Assembly: GCA_001914235.1 (NCBI GenBank)
Contig: MQUF01000003.1
Coordinates: 62,001-126,000 of the forward strand
Direction: 5' to 3'
Source: Desulfobulbaceae bacterium DB1
GTDB taxonomy: Bacteria; Desulfobacterota; Desulfobulbia; Desulfobulbales; SURF-16
DNA length: 64,000 nt
The notes beneath the pieces are model-generated. The model was not told where the DNA came from. It saw nothing but the letters and a program-made list of their open reading frames with translations, and did not search any database. Both the position numbers and the translations under genes were made by a program. Positions 45,765 to 55,587 of this stretch are shown here, in pieces (position 1 is the stretch's first letter; every line of letters starts with the position of its first letter).

Positions 45765-47690
45765 TTACTGAGGGTTCAATATAAGCACTCCCTTGTCGGA
45801 ATCAAGCTGCATCTTGAATCTATTAAGAAAATTAAGCCCCAGCAGACCAAATTCACCCACCCCGCTGCCGTCAATGACAAAGGCGGGCACATCACGGACA
45901 ACCCAGCCCTGCAGTTCAACAGAGTCCAGCGTCACCTCCCGGACAACCTTCATTCCTCCGGCGGTGGCAACCAGGCGACGGGGTGTCTGCTCATTGATTT
46001 CCAGGCCGATTCGACCAAGAAACGCCGCCGGAACAGCGACAAATGACGCCCCGGTGTCGATCAGAAAGGGAAGTTCGGCCCTGCCGTTGACGGTTGTCGT
46101 CACATGGATCTGGTGCGCTCCCGGCGGAAAGGAAATGACGATCTTGCCCTCGCGCATTTTCAGCTCGGAAACGGCATCAGCCAGCAGGGTGAACCTGTCC
46201 TGCAGCGAGGGCGGATATTGACGCCGCCACAGCAGATCTTCGGCAGTTTCCCAATCTCCCAGGGAAACAAAAAGGGCAACCTCGATCAGATGGAGAACGG
46301 GATCATCGGCGAAAAGCATTCTCCCCCGCGCCAGAACCGCGCCCGCCCTGTCACTCCTGCCGTGGGACAGCTCCGCATCCGCCCAGAGGCGATACAGTTG
46401 CAAATGCAGTTCCTGCAGGTTTGTCGAAGCCCGGCCATCCGGAAAATCAGCCAGCGATTCTTCCAGGAAATCCAGGCTTTTTTCATAGCCCCATTCAACG
46501 ACCCGAACCTGCACGGCAATCTCAAGCAGCAGTTCATCCCGCATCTGGCCGACAACCTTGGCATCAAGCAGATCAATCAGGGTCGCCGTGTCCCCCTGAT
46601 TGAAAATCTCCAGGGCCAGCAGCCGTACCTCGGAAAGGAGAGCGTTCGGCTGCAAAAAAAACAAGCTTTCCTCGGCAGCCGCTTTGGGAGGAGACAAAAA
46701 TGCGTCAATCAAGGCACGCAATCGCTCAGCGGGCAGCGCCTCGTCACCCATGGCCATGGCCATGGCAAACTTCTCTTCCCGGCCGCCGGCAAAAGTCGTT
46801 TCATAAAAATCGGCGACCGTTCTATTTATTTTTTCCTCGGCGTCTCCCAACCAAGGTCTGCCCCACAGATACCCACCCTCAAATCCCGCGCCGAAGCTCC
46901 AGCCAACCACCCTGCCCTGCTGCAGGAAAACACCCGGTTCATCGTCCATTTGCGGGACCGTGACATGCAAAAAATCACCCTGAACCCAATCCGGTACCAA
47001 GGAAAGCCCTGACAGCCGTTTTTCTGAAACCAGGGAGCGCCAAAGGGTCTCCTCCTTCTCCCGCCAAGGGGCCAGCGGCAGGCTTTCTCCCGGCAAAGAC
47101 CGGTCCAAACGCCAGAGGGCGACGGCAGTGTCTTGCAACCACAGGCCGTCCCTGATTTCCGCCGCAAATCGGCCATGAATATCCCGAAATGACCAGCGCA
47201 CCGCGCCCAAACAAAAACGAACCGGCAAGGCCAGCCAGCGTCCATCAACCACCACGGCCGAGACAACGGCGATTTCATTGCCCCACGGATCAAAGAGGGT
47301 GACAAGGCCGATTGGCGGATTTTGCGGCGTCTCATCGGCAATCGGCGCGGAAGCAGACGGTTCCCGAATCGCTGTTTTGGCCGGCAATTCCTTTACAAAA
47401 TCACCACGGCCGGCAATTTCAGTTTTATCTCCGCTTTCCTGTCGCGTATTTTCCCGCGGGCCGGTAGCAGCCGGTCTCCCGATTTCCCGCTCCTGCTCCA
47501 TTGACTCCGGGAAAGGGAAAAGGATGTTTTTGAAAAAAGAAAGTATGCAGACGGACAGCCCGAAAGCCAGCACCACCAGGAAAACAGCGGGGAGCAACGA
47601 CCGTTTTTTCACCTGGGTCAATTGCTCCCCGCAATGCCGGCAGTAATTTGCGCCGGCGGCATTTTCACTGTCACATTTCCGGCACTTCAT
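45765..47690 (-). CDS. zinc-ribbon, single-TM protein with C-terminal retroviral-type aspartyl protease domain
   Basis: 641 residues. An N-terminal zinc ribbon (CRKCDSENAAGANYCRHC), one membrane segment (about 32-54), a trypsin-like-looking beta region, a helical repeat region (about 390-500) and a C-terminal pepsin-like half-domain with LPFLIDTGASFVAV and GLLGLNFLNRFKM. The DTGAS triad is intact, so it may be an active retropepsin-type protease that works as a dimer. Co-directional with rhomboid and hflKC. Confidence 0.82.
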   Translation of the reverse strand: MKCRKCDSENAAGANYCRHCGEQLTQVKKRSLLPAVFLVVLAFGLSVCILSFFKNILFPFPESMEQEREIGRPAATGPRENTRQESGDKTEIAGRGDFVKELPAKTAIREPSASAPIADETPQNPPIGLVTLFDPWGNEIAVVSAVVVDGRWLALPVRFCLGAVRWSFRDIHGRFAAEIRDGLWLQDTAVALWRLDRSLPGESLPLAPWREKEETLWRSLVSEKRLSGLSLVPDWVQGDFLHVTVPQMDDEPGVFLQQGRVVGWSFGAGFEGGYLWGRPWLGDAEEKINRTVADFYETTFAGGREEKFAMAMAMGDEALPAERLRALIDAFLSPPKAAAEESLFFLQPNALLSEVRLLALEIFNQGDTATLIDLLDAKVVGQMRDELLLEIAVQVRVVEWGYEKSLDFLEESLADFPDGRASTNLQELHLQLYRLWADAELSHGRSDRAGAVLARGRMLFADDPVLHLIEVALFVSLGDWETAEDLLWRRQYPPSLQDRFTLLADAVSELKMREGKIVISFPPGAHQIHVTTTVNGRAELPFLIDTGASFVAVPAAFLGRIGLEINEQTPRRLVATAGGMKVVREVTLDSVELQGWVVRDVPAFVIDGSGVGEFGLLGLNFLNRFKMQLDSDKGVLILNPQ

Positions 47691-47880
47691 TTCACCCCTT
47701 CAAGGATAATGATCCCGCACGCACGTGAACTTTGACGCCTGAGGGGCAAAGCCACAAAGAAATTCATGTCAAAATAATGGTTGCCTTTGCCGCCCGGGCC
47801 TGTGTGTTAAGCAAACGACTTTTCCCGCATCCACCATTGCTGATTATGCATCAGCGCCCCATGGGGGGATCAGTTCACGT

Positions 47881-50073
47881 TCACTTGATTCCGGCGGGAG
47901 GCAGGGACTTTTTATCAAGGGCATTGCGGACGGCAAAAAGAAAATCGCGCGTGGAAACCGGCTTGATCAGGTAATCAACAACGCCGATGGCCAACGCCTT
48001 TTCTTTACTAACAAGTTCATTTTGCCCCGTGCAGAGAATGATCGGCATATCCCGCCTGATTCCGAGAATTTTTGCCGCAAGCTCTACGCCGGTCATAGAC
48101 GGCATGGTCATATCCGTTATCACGAGGTCGAATTGGTCGGGGTGGTTTTGAAATTCCTCCAAGGCCTGTACCCCATTCGCGCAAGTCGTCCCCCGGTAGC
48201 CGTGCAATGAAAAAAGCCTGTCCGCAAACTCACGAATCTGTGCTTCGTCATCGACAAACAGAACACGTTCGCCCTTGCCGGTGTAATCAGACGGATCAGC
48301 AAGGGGGCGTGCGACATGCGGTTCAACAGCCTGCGCTTTCACCAAGGGCAGATAGACGCGAAAGGTTGTCCCCCCCCCCGGTTCACTGGAGACGGTGATA
48401 TGACCGCGGTGACTTTTGACGATACCGAGTACCACCGCCAAACCAAGTCCTGTTCCTTCCCCTGTTTTTTTGGTGGTAAAGTAGGGTTCGAAGATCTTAT
48501 CCCGTATCTCCGGGTTGATACCGCTTCCCGTGTCGCGGACCTCAAACTGCAGGTATCTGCCCGGCACCAAGTCACCATACGCCTCATTTTTCTCCAAAAT
48601 ATCAATTTCGTCCAAGGAAACGGCAAGGGTTCCGCCGTTTTCCCGCATGGCCTGGTAGGCATTGGTGCACAGATTCATGACAATCTGATGAATCTGTGTG
48701 GGATCAGCCAGCACCGTGCCTTGCGAGTTTATGTTCTGCCGGATGTCAATAGTCGTCGGGATTGAGGAGCGCAACATCTTCATGGCTTCCTTCATGACCA
48801 AGGCGACCCGCAACGGCCGTCGCTCATGCTCTGTTCTATGGCTGACGGCAAGGATCTGCTTGACAAGCTCCTTGGCCCTTTCCGCCCCCAAGCGGACCTG
48901 CTCGAGTTCCTGTCTGCGCTCTTCGGGATCTTCCTCGACAATGGCAAGTTCCGTATAGCCGAAGATAGCTGAGAGAATATTATTGAAGTCATGGGCAATG
49001 CCACCGGCAAGGGTGCCGATTGCCTCCATTTTCTGGGACTGGCGCAATCGTGCTTCCATTTCCGCCCGTTCCTCTTCCGCCCGTTTGCGCTCACTGATGT
49101 CGCGGACAAAGACACAGTCATATTCATCGTTTCCGACCCGGACATAATTGGCGACAATTTCCACCGGCACCACACTGCCGTTTTTCCTGCGGTGCTCGGA
49201 CTCGAAAATCAGGGTGCCCTGCGCCTGAAGTTCCTGAAAATGCTGTTGCCATTTCTCGACGTCGTAGAGGATATCAACATCCGGAACACGCAACAGGAGC
49301 AATTCCTGCCGTTTATAGCCAAGCGAACGGCACGCCGCCTCATTGACATCCACGATGCGGGCATCGGGCGTCATCCAGAAAAGGGCATCCGATGCGGCCT
49401 CAACGCTGATACGAGTCAACCGCAGGGCCTCCATGGAGCGAATTCCCGCTTCCTGAGCAAAAAGGAGCTTGCCGATGACGAGCGTGGCCAGGGGATAGAT
49501 GAAAAGAATCGGCAGGCCAAGTCGCGTGATGGCCTCAAGACCTTTCCCCGCGGGCAGGGTGAACATCAGAAGGAGCATGACCAGATGGACCAGGAAACCG
49601 ACACCCAGCAATCGTTTCGCGGTCAACGGTTCGTCCCTGCGATGCCAGCGAAAGTGAAAAACAAGGCCAAGCAGCGCCGATGAGGCGATGATGAGCACGC
49701 CCGTATAGAGGCCGATGCCTCCGAGAATGATCCGGTAAACAGCGGCCATGCCACCCGCAACGGCCACAGCCGTCGGACCGAAGAACAAACCACAGAGGCT
49801 GATGACCACGGACCGGCCGTCGAAGATGAATCCCGGTTCCAGGATCAAAGGACGCAGCATGCCGATCAACGCCGCCGAACCGAAGAGCACCCCCTGAAGA
49901 ATCGCCCCCCGCCCCTTGTTCCCCCACCGCTGCCTGACAAAACCCGACATTGCGCACATGGCCACCAGGACAGCAAGATTGTAGGTCAATTCGATGAAAG
50001 GTGAGTACATGGCTCTCTCGGGCAAAGAGGGGAAACGCCCGGCCGTTTCGGGCGGGGTCGCATCAAATTTCAT
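47881..50073 (-). CDS. hybrid sensor histidine kinase with LytS-type membrane sensor
   Basis: 730 residues. Five or six membrane segments over the first 210 residues of the 5TMR-LYT (LytS/YhcK) type, then a PAS domain ([19 protein letters not shown]), HisKA with phospho-His in [16 protein letters not shown], HATPase_c (GTGLGLAVV) and a receiver (DMTMPSMTG). The start could also be the ATG of MYSPFIEL, 63 bases later. No partner regulator is adjacent. Confidence 0.88.
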   Translation of the reverse strand: MKFDATPPETAGRFPSLPERAMYSPFIELTYNLAVLVAMCAMSGFVRQRWGNKGRGAILQGVLFGSAALIGMLRPLILEPGFIFDGRSVVISLCGLFFGPTAVAVAGGMAAVYRIILGGIGLYTGVLIIASSALLGLVFHFRWHRRDEPLTAKRLLGVGFLVHLVMLLLMFTLPAGKGLEAITRLGLPILFIYPLATLVIGKLLFAQEAGIRSMEALRLTRISVEAASDALFWMTPDARIVDVNEAACRSLGYKRQELLLLRVPDVDILYDVEKWQQHFQELQAQGTLIFESEHRRKNGSVVPVEIVANYVRVGNDEYDCVFVRDISERKRAEEERAEMEARLRQSQKMEAIGTLAGGIAHDFNNILSAIFGYTELAIVEEDPEERRQELEQVRLGAERAKELVKQILAVSHRTEHERRPLRVALVMKEAMKMLRSSIPTTIDIRQNINSQGTVLADPTQIHQIVMNLCTNAYQAMRENGGTLAVSLDEIDILEKNEAYGDLVPGRYLQFEVRDTGSGINPEIRDKIFEPYFTTKKTGEGTGLGLAVVLGIVKSHRGHITVSSEPGGGTTFRVYLPLVKAQAVEPHVARPLADPSDYTGKGERVLFVDDEAQIREFADRLFSLHGYRGTTCANGVQALEEFQNHPDQFDLVITDMTMPSMTGVELAAKILGIRRDMPIILCTGQNELVSKEKALAIGVVDYLIKPVSTRDFLFAVRNALDKKSLPPAGIK

Positions 50074-50194
50074 TGCTTCTGTTGTAGCTTAGTAAAAAGA
50101 GGCTCTGTTGGTCAAGTGGAAACAGAAGGGCCTTCGTGTCCATATCACCGCGGCCATCATGGTGAAGCACATCAAAGTCCGGCATGAAAATGGA

Positions 50195-50230
50195 CAAAAA
50201 AAAGCCCGTAACTAAAAAAGTTACGGGCTT
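50195..50230 (-). terminator. terminator of the tRNA-Leu gene
   Basis: AAGCCCGTAACT and AGTTACGGGCTT form a 12-bp stem with a five-base loop, followed on the minus strand by a run of T. It lies 13 bases after the tRNA. Confidence 0.85.
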
Positions 50231-50242
50231 ATCTCTTGCAAA

Positions 50243-50329
50243 TGGTGCCGAAGGCGAGACTCGAACTCGCACATCCATACAGACACTAGACCCTGAACCT
50301 AGCGCGTCTACCAATTCCGCCACTTCGGC
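50243..50329 (-). tRNA. tRNA-Leu (anticodon CAG)
   Basis: 87 bases on the minus strand with an encoded CCA end. Acceptor GCCGAAG/CTTCGGC, a type II long variable arm (GTGTCTGTATGGATGT), anticodon loop TTCAGGG with CAG, and the T-arm GAGTTCGAGTC. Confidence 0.95.
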
Positions 50330-50344
50330 TGTGATGAGCGATCT

Positions 50345-50373
50345 TTTTAACGACTTTTCCGCTCTCTTGTCAA
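50345..50373 (-). promoter_or_regulatory. promoter of the tRNA-Leu gene
   Basis: Minus strand TTGACA (50368-50373), 17-base spacer, TTAAAA (50345-50350), 15 bases before the tRNA. Confidence 0.5.
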
Positions 50374-50451
50374 GTCTTTTTCACACGACTTTTTGCAACA
50401 CCGATGATTTTCATCCTTGAGGGATTGCGGTTCTCTGATTATCATGGGTCC

Positions 50452-51426
50452 ATGAAAATTTACACAGACCTTTCCGACATAACCGCACCTCTCCCGAACC
50501 CCTTTGTCACCATCGGCAACTTTGACGGGGTTCACCTCGGCCACCAGATGCTCTTCAGCGAAGTCATGAGCAAGGCTTACCAGCATAACGGCACCAGTGT
50601 CGCCATCACCTTCAACCCGCATCCGCTCAAGGTTGTCCGGCCGGATATCGGCATCAAACTCATTTCCAACTGCGAGCAGAAACGTGAGCTCATTGAGCTC
50701 GCCGGCCTTGACGTGCTGATCATCATCCCCTTTACCCGACAATTTGCCGCCACCCGGGCAGAGGACTTTGTCGACCAGGTCCTCATCGGGACAATCGGCC
50801 TCAGGGAACTTGTCGTCGGCTATGACTACGCCTTCGGCAAAGGACGGGCAGGCGACATCTCCTTTTTGAAACAGCAGGGAGATCTGAAAAATTTCCCGGT
50901 CACCGTGGTTGAACCTTTTTACGTGGATGGCGTGCTCGCCAGCAGCACCAAGGTTCGCGAACTTGTCAGCTCGGGCAAAATGAGTGATGTCAAGAAACTG
51001 CTCGGCCGCGCCTACCAGATCAGGGGAGAGGTGAAACGGGGCAAACAGCGGGGAGGAACGGAACTGGGGTTCCCCACCGCCAATCTGCATATTTCCGAGG
51101 AGGATCTTTGCCCCAGACATGGAGTGTATGTGACCCAGGTGATTTACGACGGCAAATGCTACGGCGGGGTGCTGAACATCGGTTACAACCCCACCTTCGG
51201 AGAAGAACAGCTCTCCGCTGAAACCCACATCTTTGACTTCAATCAGGACATTTACGGCAAACCGATCAAAATCAACCTGCTCCGATTCCTGCGACCGGAA
51301 AAGAAATTTTCCGGGGTTACGGAACTGGCCCGACAGATCGGCGAGGACATCAAGCAGGCCAAAGCGGTGCTTGCCGATACCCAGAAGGAGCTGCTGCTTT
51401 CCTGTGAGGAAAAATACAACAGCTGA
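50452..51426 (+). CDS. ribF: bifunctional riboflavin kinase / FAD synthetase
   Basis: 324 residues. N-terminal FAD synthetase domain with TIGNFDGVHLGHQ and VGYDYAFGKGRAG; C-terminal riboflavin kinase domain with GTELGFPTANL and YGGVLNIGYNPTFG. Converts riboflavin to FMN and FAD. The ATG at 50452 fits the family's N-terminus. Confidence 0.95.
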   Translation: MKIYTDLSDITAPLPNPFVTIGNFDGVHLGHQMLFSEVMSKAYQHNGTSVAITFNPHPLKVVRPDIGIKLISNCEQKRELIELAGLDVLIIIPFTRQFAATRAEDFVDQVLIGTIGLRELVVGYDYAFGKGRAGDISFLKQQGDLKNFPVTVVEPFYVDGVLASSTKVRELVSSGKMSDVKKLLGRAYQIRGEVKRGKQRGGTELGFPTANLHISEEDLCPRHGVYVTQVIYDGKCYGGVLNIGYNPTFGEEQLSAETHIFDFNQDIYGKPIKINLLRFLRPEKKFSGVTELARQIGEDIKQAKAVLADTQKELLLSCEEKYNS

Positions 51427-51533
51427 CCAGGATCCGTCATGAAACAAGCTCTTCCGGCATGAGCATTTCGTGACCGCCCTTTGTGCCGTGCCTGGATCAG
51501 GACACCGCTTTTTTATGCCGGCGGCTTTCCCGG

Positions 51534-53090
51534 TCAGAACTCCTCAAAATCATCCGACACCGCCGGCTTTTCGGCAATGGCCCGCACCCGGGGTTTCACG
51601 ACAGGTTTGGCCGCCACCTTCTGCTCCGTTTCGCCCCTGAAGTTTTTCTCTTTTGCCGCGCCTTTGTCTCCTTTGACCAGGGCCAGCAAGTCCACCGCCA
51701 GATTGGCGAGATTGGCGGCCTGCGCATGCATCTCGGTTGCGGCGCTTGCCGATTCCTCGGCATTTGCCGCCGTATCCTGGGTCACTCGATCAATTTCCAC
51801 CATGCTCGCGCTGACCTGGTCAAAGCCAACGGCCTGCTCCTTGGAGGCCCCGGCTATTTCACTGACCAGGGTCGCCACCTTGGCGATCTTTTCCGACATT
51901 TGACCGAACTCTTCATTGGTCTGATGAACAATATCCGTCCCCTCATGAACCTGCTTGACAATGCCCTCAATCAGTTTTTCCGTATCCTTGGCCGCAGCGG
52001 CAGCCCGCATGGCAAGATTGCGCACCTCATCCGCCACCACGGCAAAACCCGCACCGGCTTCACCGGCCCGGGCGGCTTCGACCGCGGCATTCAAAGCCAG
52101 AAGATTTGTCTGAAAGGCGATTTCATCAATGGTTTTGATGATTTTCGATGTCGCCTCGCTTGAACGGGAGATGGCGGACATGGCCTCGGTCTGCCGCTCC
52201 ATGGAGAGATTTGCCTGATTCACCACCTGCTGCGCCTCCCGCATCAGTTCATCTCCATGGCGGGAATTTTCGGAATTTTTTCTGGTCATGGCCACCAGTT
52301 CTTCAAGGGCGGCCGAAGTTTCCTCCAGCGAGGCGGCCTGGCTTGAAGCGCCGGCAGCCAGCAGTTGGCCGGAACTTTCCAATTGGAGAGAGGCGTCCGT
52401 CACCTCATCGGCGCCGAAGGTGAGACTTGCGGCGACCTTTTCCACCGGCTTCACCACATACCGTTTCAGACAGAAATAAATCACCAGACAAAGGATGAAA
52501 ACACCGACAACCGCACTGACCAGCACGGCATACATCAAATTCCGGCTCGCCTGGCGCAGGGAGACATCAGCTTCGGCATCCAGTTTTTTGTTCCGTTCAG
52601 CGGCCTCGATTTCTTTTTGGCCGATCAAGGCAAGACTGAGACCAAGTTCAACCGTGCCGATCTCCTCCCCCTCAAAAACGATCGGCGCGGTGAGGACTTC
52701 CAGTCCTTTTTCTTTATCCTCAACTGCCTTGGTTAACGGGTTTCCATCCTTGCCGAGAAAGAGGACATAACTGACATCACTGTCCCGGCCGGCATTGTCC
52801 GCCATTTTCTGCAGGGAATCAAAATCATAGCCGAGAATCAGCGCCACCGAATTCATGGACAGCAGCCCGGCCAGCGATTTGCCCTTTTCCAGCAGTTTAT
52901 CCTGCAGGGTTTTCTTTTCCCGGCTGAGGAGTTCCCGGATAACACCCTTGAACTCCTCCACCTGAGCGCGCTGTGCTCTGGCGGAATTTTGAATGATGAC
53001 AAAGGTAAGTGCGGCAAAAAGAAGCGCGCTGACAATCACCACACTGGTCATGAATTTTACTGTTATGCCGCTTTCTTTCTTCACCATCAT
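51534..53090 (-). CDS. methyl-accepting chemotaxis protein
   Basis: 518 residues. Two membrane segments (about 14-32 and 190-212) flank a periplasmic sensor of about 155 residues, then a signalling domain with the hairpin-tip sequence [20 protein letters not shown], characteristic of chemoreceptors. Directly downstream of the PhnD-like gene by 27 bases, so the binding protein probably presents a ligand to the receptor (inference). Confidence 0.9.
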   Translation of the reverse strand: MMVKKESGITVKFMTSVVIVSALLFAALTFVIIQNSARAQRAQVEEFKGVIRELLSREKKTLQDKLLEKGKSLAGLLSMNSVALILGYDFDSLQKMADNAGRDSDVSYVLFLGKDGNPLTKAVEDKEKGLEVLTAPIVFEGEEIGTVELGLSLALIGQKEIEAAERNKKLDAEADVSLRQASRNLMYAVLVSAVVGVFILCLVIYFCLKRYVVKPVEKVAASLTFGADEVTDASLQLESSGQLLAAGASSQAASLEETSAALEELVAMTRKNSENSRHGDELMREAQQVVNQANLSMERQTEAMSAISRSSEATSKIIKTIDEIAFQTNLLALNAAVEAARAGEAGAGFAVVADEVRNLAMRAAAAAKDTEKLIEGIVKQVHEGTDIVHQTNEEFGQMSEKIAKVATLVSEIAGASKEQAVGFDQVSASMVEIDRVTQDTAANAEESASAATEMHAQAANLANLAVDLLALVKGDKGAAKEKNFRGETEQKVAAKPVVKPRVRAIAEKPAVSDDFEEF

Positions 53091-53117
53091 CCTCCGCCGG
53101 AAAATTCAAAAAAAAAA

Positions 53118-54008
53118 TTACTGGGCAAAGGGCCCGTATTTGATGACAGTCAAACATTCCCGCACGCTGGCGTAATCACCCGCCTCCTTCCAGCCGAAGA
53201 TCTTGCCGGCCTTGGCGGCCGGGGAATCGGCCGGCATCGCCTTCAGCGCCTCCGCCACCTTGGTTGCCGCGTCTTCCCCGACGTGGGCCAAGGCCACCAT
53301 GGGCCATTCCGGATAGAGTTGCGTGCTGTGCACAAAGGGGAAATCATCGTGGATCTGGTTGATGATGCGAAAATCCTCCATTTTGATCTTTCCTTCCTCC
53401 TGCATGCGCTCCAGGGTATCGGAGCGAACCGTGCCCGCATCCGCCACCCCGTTCAGCACGGCGAGAACGACGTTGTCATGCTTTTGCCCTTCCAGAAAGG
53501 CGGCGGTGTCTTTTTGCGGATCAATGCCGTTTTCCAGCAGCAGGCGCCAGGCCATGTGCGCCCCGCCGAAGGAGGAAAAATCTACCACCATGAACTTCTT
53601 GCCGCGGATGTCGGCGATGGTCTGAATCGGGCTGTCTTTTTTGACGAAAATAACCCCGCCGAAAACATCCATGGGCTTGCCGCCGACGGAATTAACCATG
53701 TTGGCGATGGCCCGGGCCTTATATTTCTTTTCCATTTCCACGAAAAAGGAGGAATTGGCCAGGAGGAAATCAATATTGCCGTCCTTGACCATGGGCTCGA
53801 TCGCTTCAAACTTGAGCGGGATGACGGTTACCTTCTCGCCAAGCTTGTCGGTGAGATAATCCGCGGTGGGGCCCCACTGCTTGATGGCGACCTCCGCCCC
53901 TCGCTTGGCAAGCACCCCTATCTTGAACTCGGCCGATGCCGCACCGGCAGACAAAATGACGAGCATCGCGACGAACGCGACCAACTGAAAAACCTTCAAG
54001 GATTTCAT
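53118..54008 (-). CDS. PhnD-like phosphonate/phosphate/phosphite-type substrate-binding protein
   Basis: 296 residues with a signal peptide (VAFVAMLVILSAGAASA). Type 2 periplasmic binding fold: PTADYLTDKLG, DFLLANSSFFVEM and KKFMVVDFSSFGGAH are PhnD-family features. No ABC permease or ATPase is adjacent; a chemoreceptor follows. The ligand could be another anion or organic molecule. Confidence 0.85.
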   Translation of the reverse strand: MKSLKVFQLVAFVAMLVILSAGAASAEFKIGVLAKRGAEVAIKQWGPTADYLTDKLGEKVTVIPLKFEAIEPMVKDGNIDFLLANSSFFVEMEKKYKARAIANMVNSVGGKPMDVFGGVIFVKKDSPIQTIADIRGKKFMVVDFSSFGGAHMAWRLLLENGIDPQKDTAAFLEGQKHDNVVLAVLNGVADAGTVRSDTLERMQEEGKIKMEDFRIINQIHDDFPFVHSTQLYPEWPMVALAHVGEDAATKVAEALKAMPADSPAAKAGKIFGWKEAGDYASVRECLTVIKYGPFAQ

Positions 54009-54348
54009 GCCGTACCTCCCTCTGAAGAATTGAAGATTACGCAGCCTTTCGCAAAAAACCGCCGCTGCTTTTTGCCGTTTCGTTCCGGCACCTTTTGCTC
54101 TGCCGTTTCCACCATCCGGATCATGATATTATTTTGTCACTGCGGCTTTCGGGCAAACAACCGGGGACGATGTGTCACCAAAACATCCCGTAAACAGTCT
54201 AGGGATAAATGATATTTGCTGTCAACAAATTTTAAATACGGCAGATATCGCCTGCAAATCCGAGGGAAAATGGGGGGGGAGGAAATACCCGGACAGGGTC
54301 AATCGGTCCGGGCACTGAAAATAAGGATACAGCGAAGATGACGGAAAA
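54009..54348. other. intergenic region between argJ and the PhnD-like gene
   Basis: 340 bases, no gene supported. It contains the PhnD-like gene's promoter and a weak CCCGGAC...GTCCGGG hairpin (54288-54312) downstream of argJ, without a T-run. Confidence 0.45.
54196..54225 (-). promoter_or_regulatory. probable promoter of the PhnD-like/chemoreceptor operon
   Basis: Minus strand TTGACA (54220-54225), 18 bases, TAGACT (54196-54201). The leader would be about 180 bases. Confidence 0.42.
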
Positions 54349-55545
54349 TCAGGAACGGTAATCGGCGTTTATTTTGACGTAATCGATGGAAAAATCGCAG
54401 GTATAAATGGTGTGTCGTGCCGTGCCGTCCTTGAGGTCGATGATGACGGAAAATTCCTTTTGCTTCAAGACGGCGGTGGCCTTTTTTTCTTCTTCCGCCC
54501 CAAGCCCGAGGCCGTTGCGCACCATCAGCACATCATCGAATGAGATGTCGACCCGGTTGGCATCAAAGATAACGCCGGAGCGGCCCAGCGCGGCGATAAT
54601 GCGGCCCCAGTTGGCGTCCTCGCCGAAAAAGGCGGTTTTGACCAGATTGGAGTTGGCCACCGTGCGGGCGGCGCGTTCGGCATCAGCCGCGCTTTTGGCC
54701 CCCATCACCTGGACGGTAATGAGCTTGGTCGCCCCTTCCCCGTCCCGGACAATCTGCAGGGCCAGATCCAGGCAGACATCATCCAGGCATTGCTGGAAAA
54801 GCGCGGCATCGGTGCTATCAGTGCCGGTAATTTCAGGGCTGCCGGCCGCGCCGTTGGCCAGCAGCAGCAGCGTGTCGTTGGTGCTGGTATCGCCGTCCAC
54901 CGTAATGGCGTTAAAGGAATGGCGCACGCTTTGCGACAGCATGGCCTGCAGCACATCGGGCCGCACTGCGGCGTCGGTGACAATGAAAGCCAGCATGGTG
55001 GCCATGTTGGGCATGATCATCCCCGCCCCCTTGGCCAGGCCGAGCATGGTGATCTTTTTGCCGGACAGGACAATTTCCCGGCGCGCCGTCTTGGGCACCG
55101 TATCGGTGGTCATCATGGCCCGGGAGACATCGGCAAAGCCCGTATCGGCAAGCCCTTCGGCAAGTCGGCCGATGCAGTTGCTGAAAATCGCAAGATCAAG
55201 CTGCATGCCGATAACCCCGGTTGAGGTAACCAGCACGGACTGCCGGTCAATGCCGAGACCTGCGGCCACCACCTCCGCCGTGCCGCGGGCCAGGTGCATC
55301 CCCTGCTCGCCGGTACAGGCGTTGGCAATGCCGCTGTTGACGATGATGGCCTGGGCGCGGCCGCATTTGAGGTGCTCCATATCAAGCAGCACCGGCGCGG
55401 CCTTCACCTGACTGGTGGTAAAGACGCCTGCCGCGGCGGCAGGTTTTTCCGAATAAATCAAACCCACGTCGAGCCGGTCCTTGCCGCGGATGCCCGCCTT
55501 GACCGCCCCCGCCTTAAATCCTGGAACACTCAATGTCTCGTTCAT
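54349..55545 (-). CDS. argJ: bifunctional glutamate N-acetyltransferase / amino-acid N-acetyltransferase
   Basis: 398 residues. The self-cleavage site is in GMIMPNMATMLAF, between Ala and Thr, giving alpha and beta chains. Cyclic arginine pathway enzyme; VNSGIANACTGEQG and VDGDTSTNDT are conserved. A TTG at 55551 is an alternative start. Co-directional with secA, a GNAT gene and argS. Confidence 0.93.
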   Translation of the reverse strand: MNETLSVPGFKAGAVKAGIRGKDRLDVGLIYSEKPAAAAGVFTTSQVKAAPVLLDMEHLKCGRAQAIIVNSGIANACTGEQGMHLARGTAEVVAAGLGIDRQSVLVTSTGVIGMQLDLAIFSNCIGRLAEGLADTGFADVSRAMMTTDTVPKTARREIVLSGKKITMLGLAKGAGMIMPNMATMLAFIVTDAAVRPDVLQAMLSQSVRHSFNAITVDGDTSTNDTLLLLANGAAGSPEITGTDSTDAALFQQCLDDVCLDLALQIVRDGEGATKLITVQVMGAKSAADAERAARTVANSNLVKTAFFGEDANWGRIIAALGRSGVIFDANRVDISFDDVLMVRNGLGLGAEEEKKATAVLKQKEFSVIIDLKDGTARHTIYTCDFSIDYVKINADYRS

Positions 55546-55587
55546 AGTCAATTACGCTGTGAAATCCTTTGTTTCCGACGTATCTAT

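Noticed and set aside
50374..50451. FMN riboswitch in front of ribF
   Set aside because: The space is too short and no RFN-element motif is visible.
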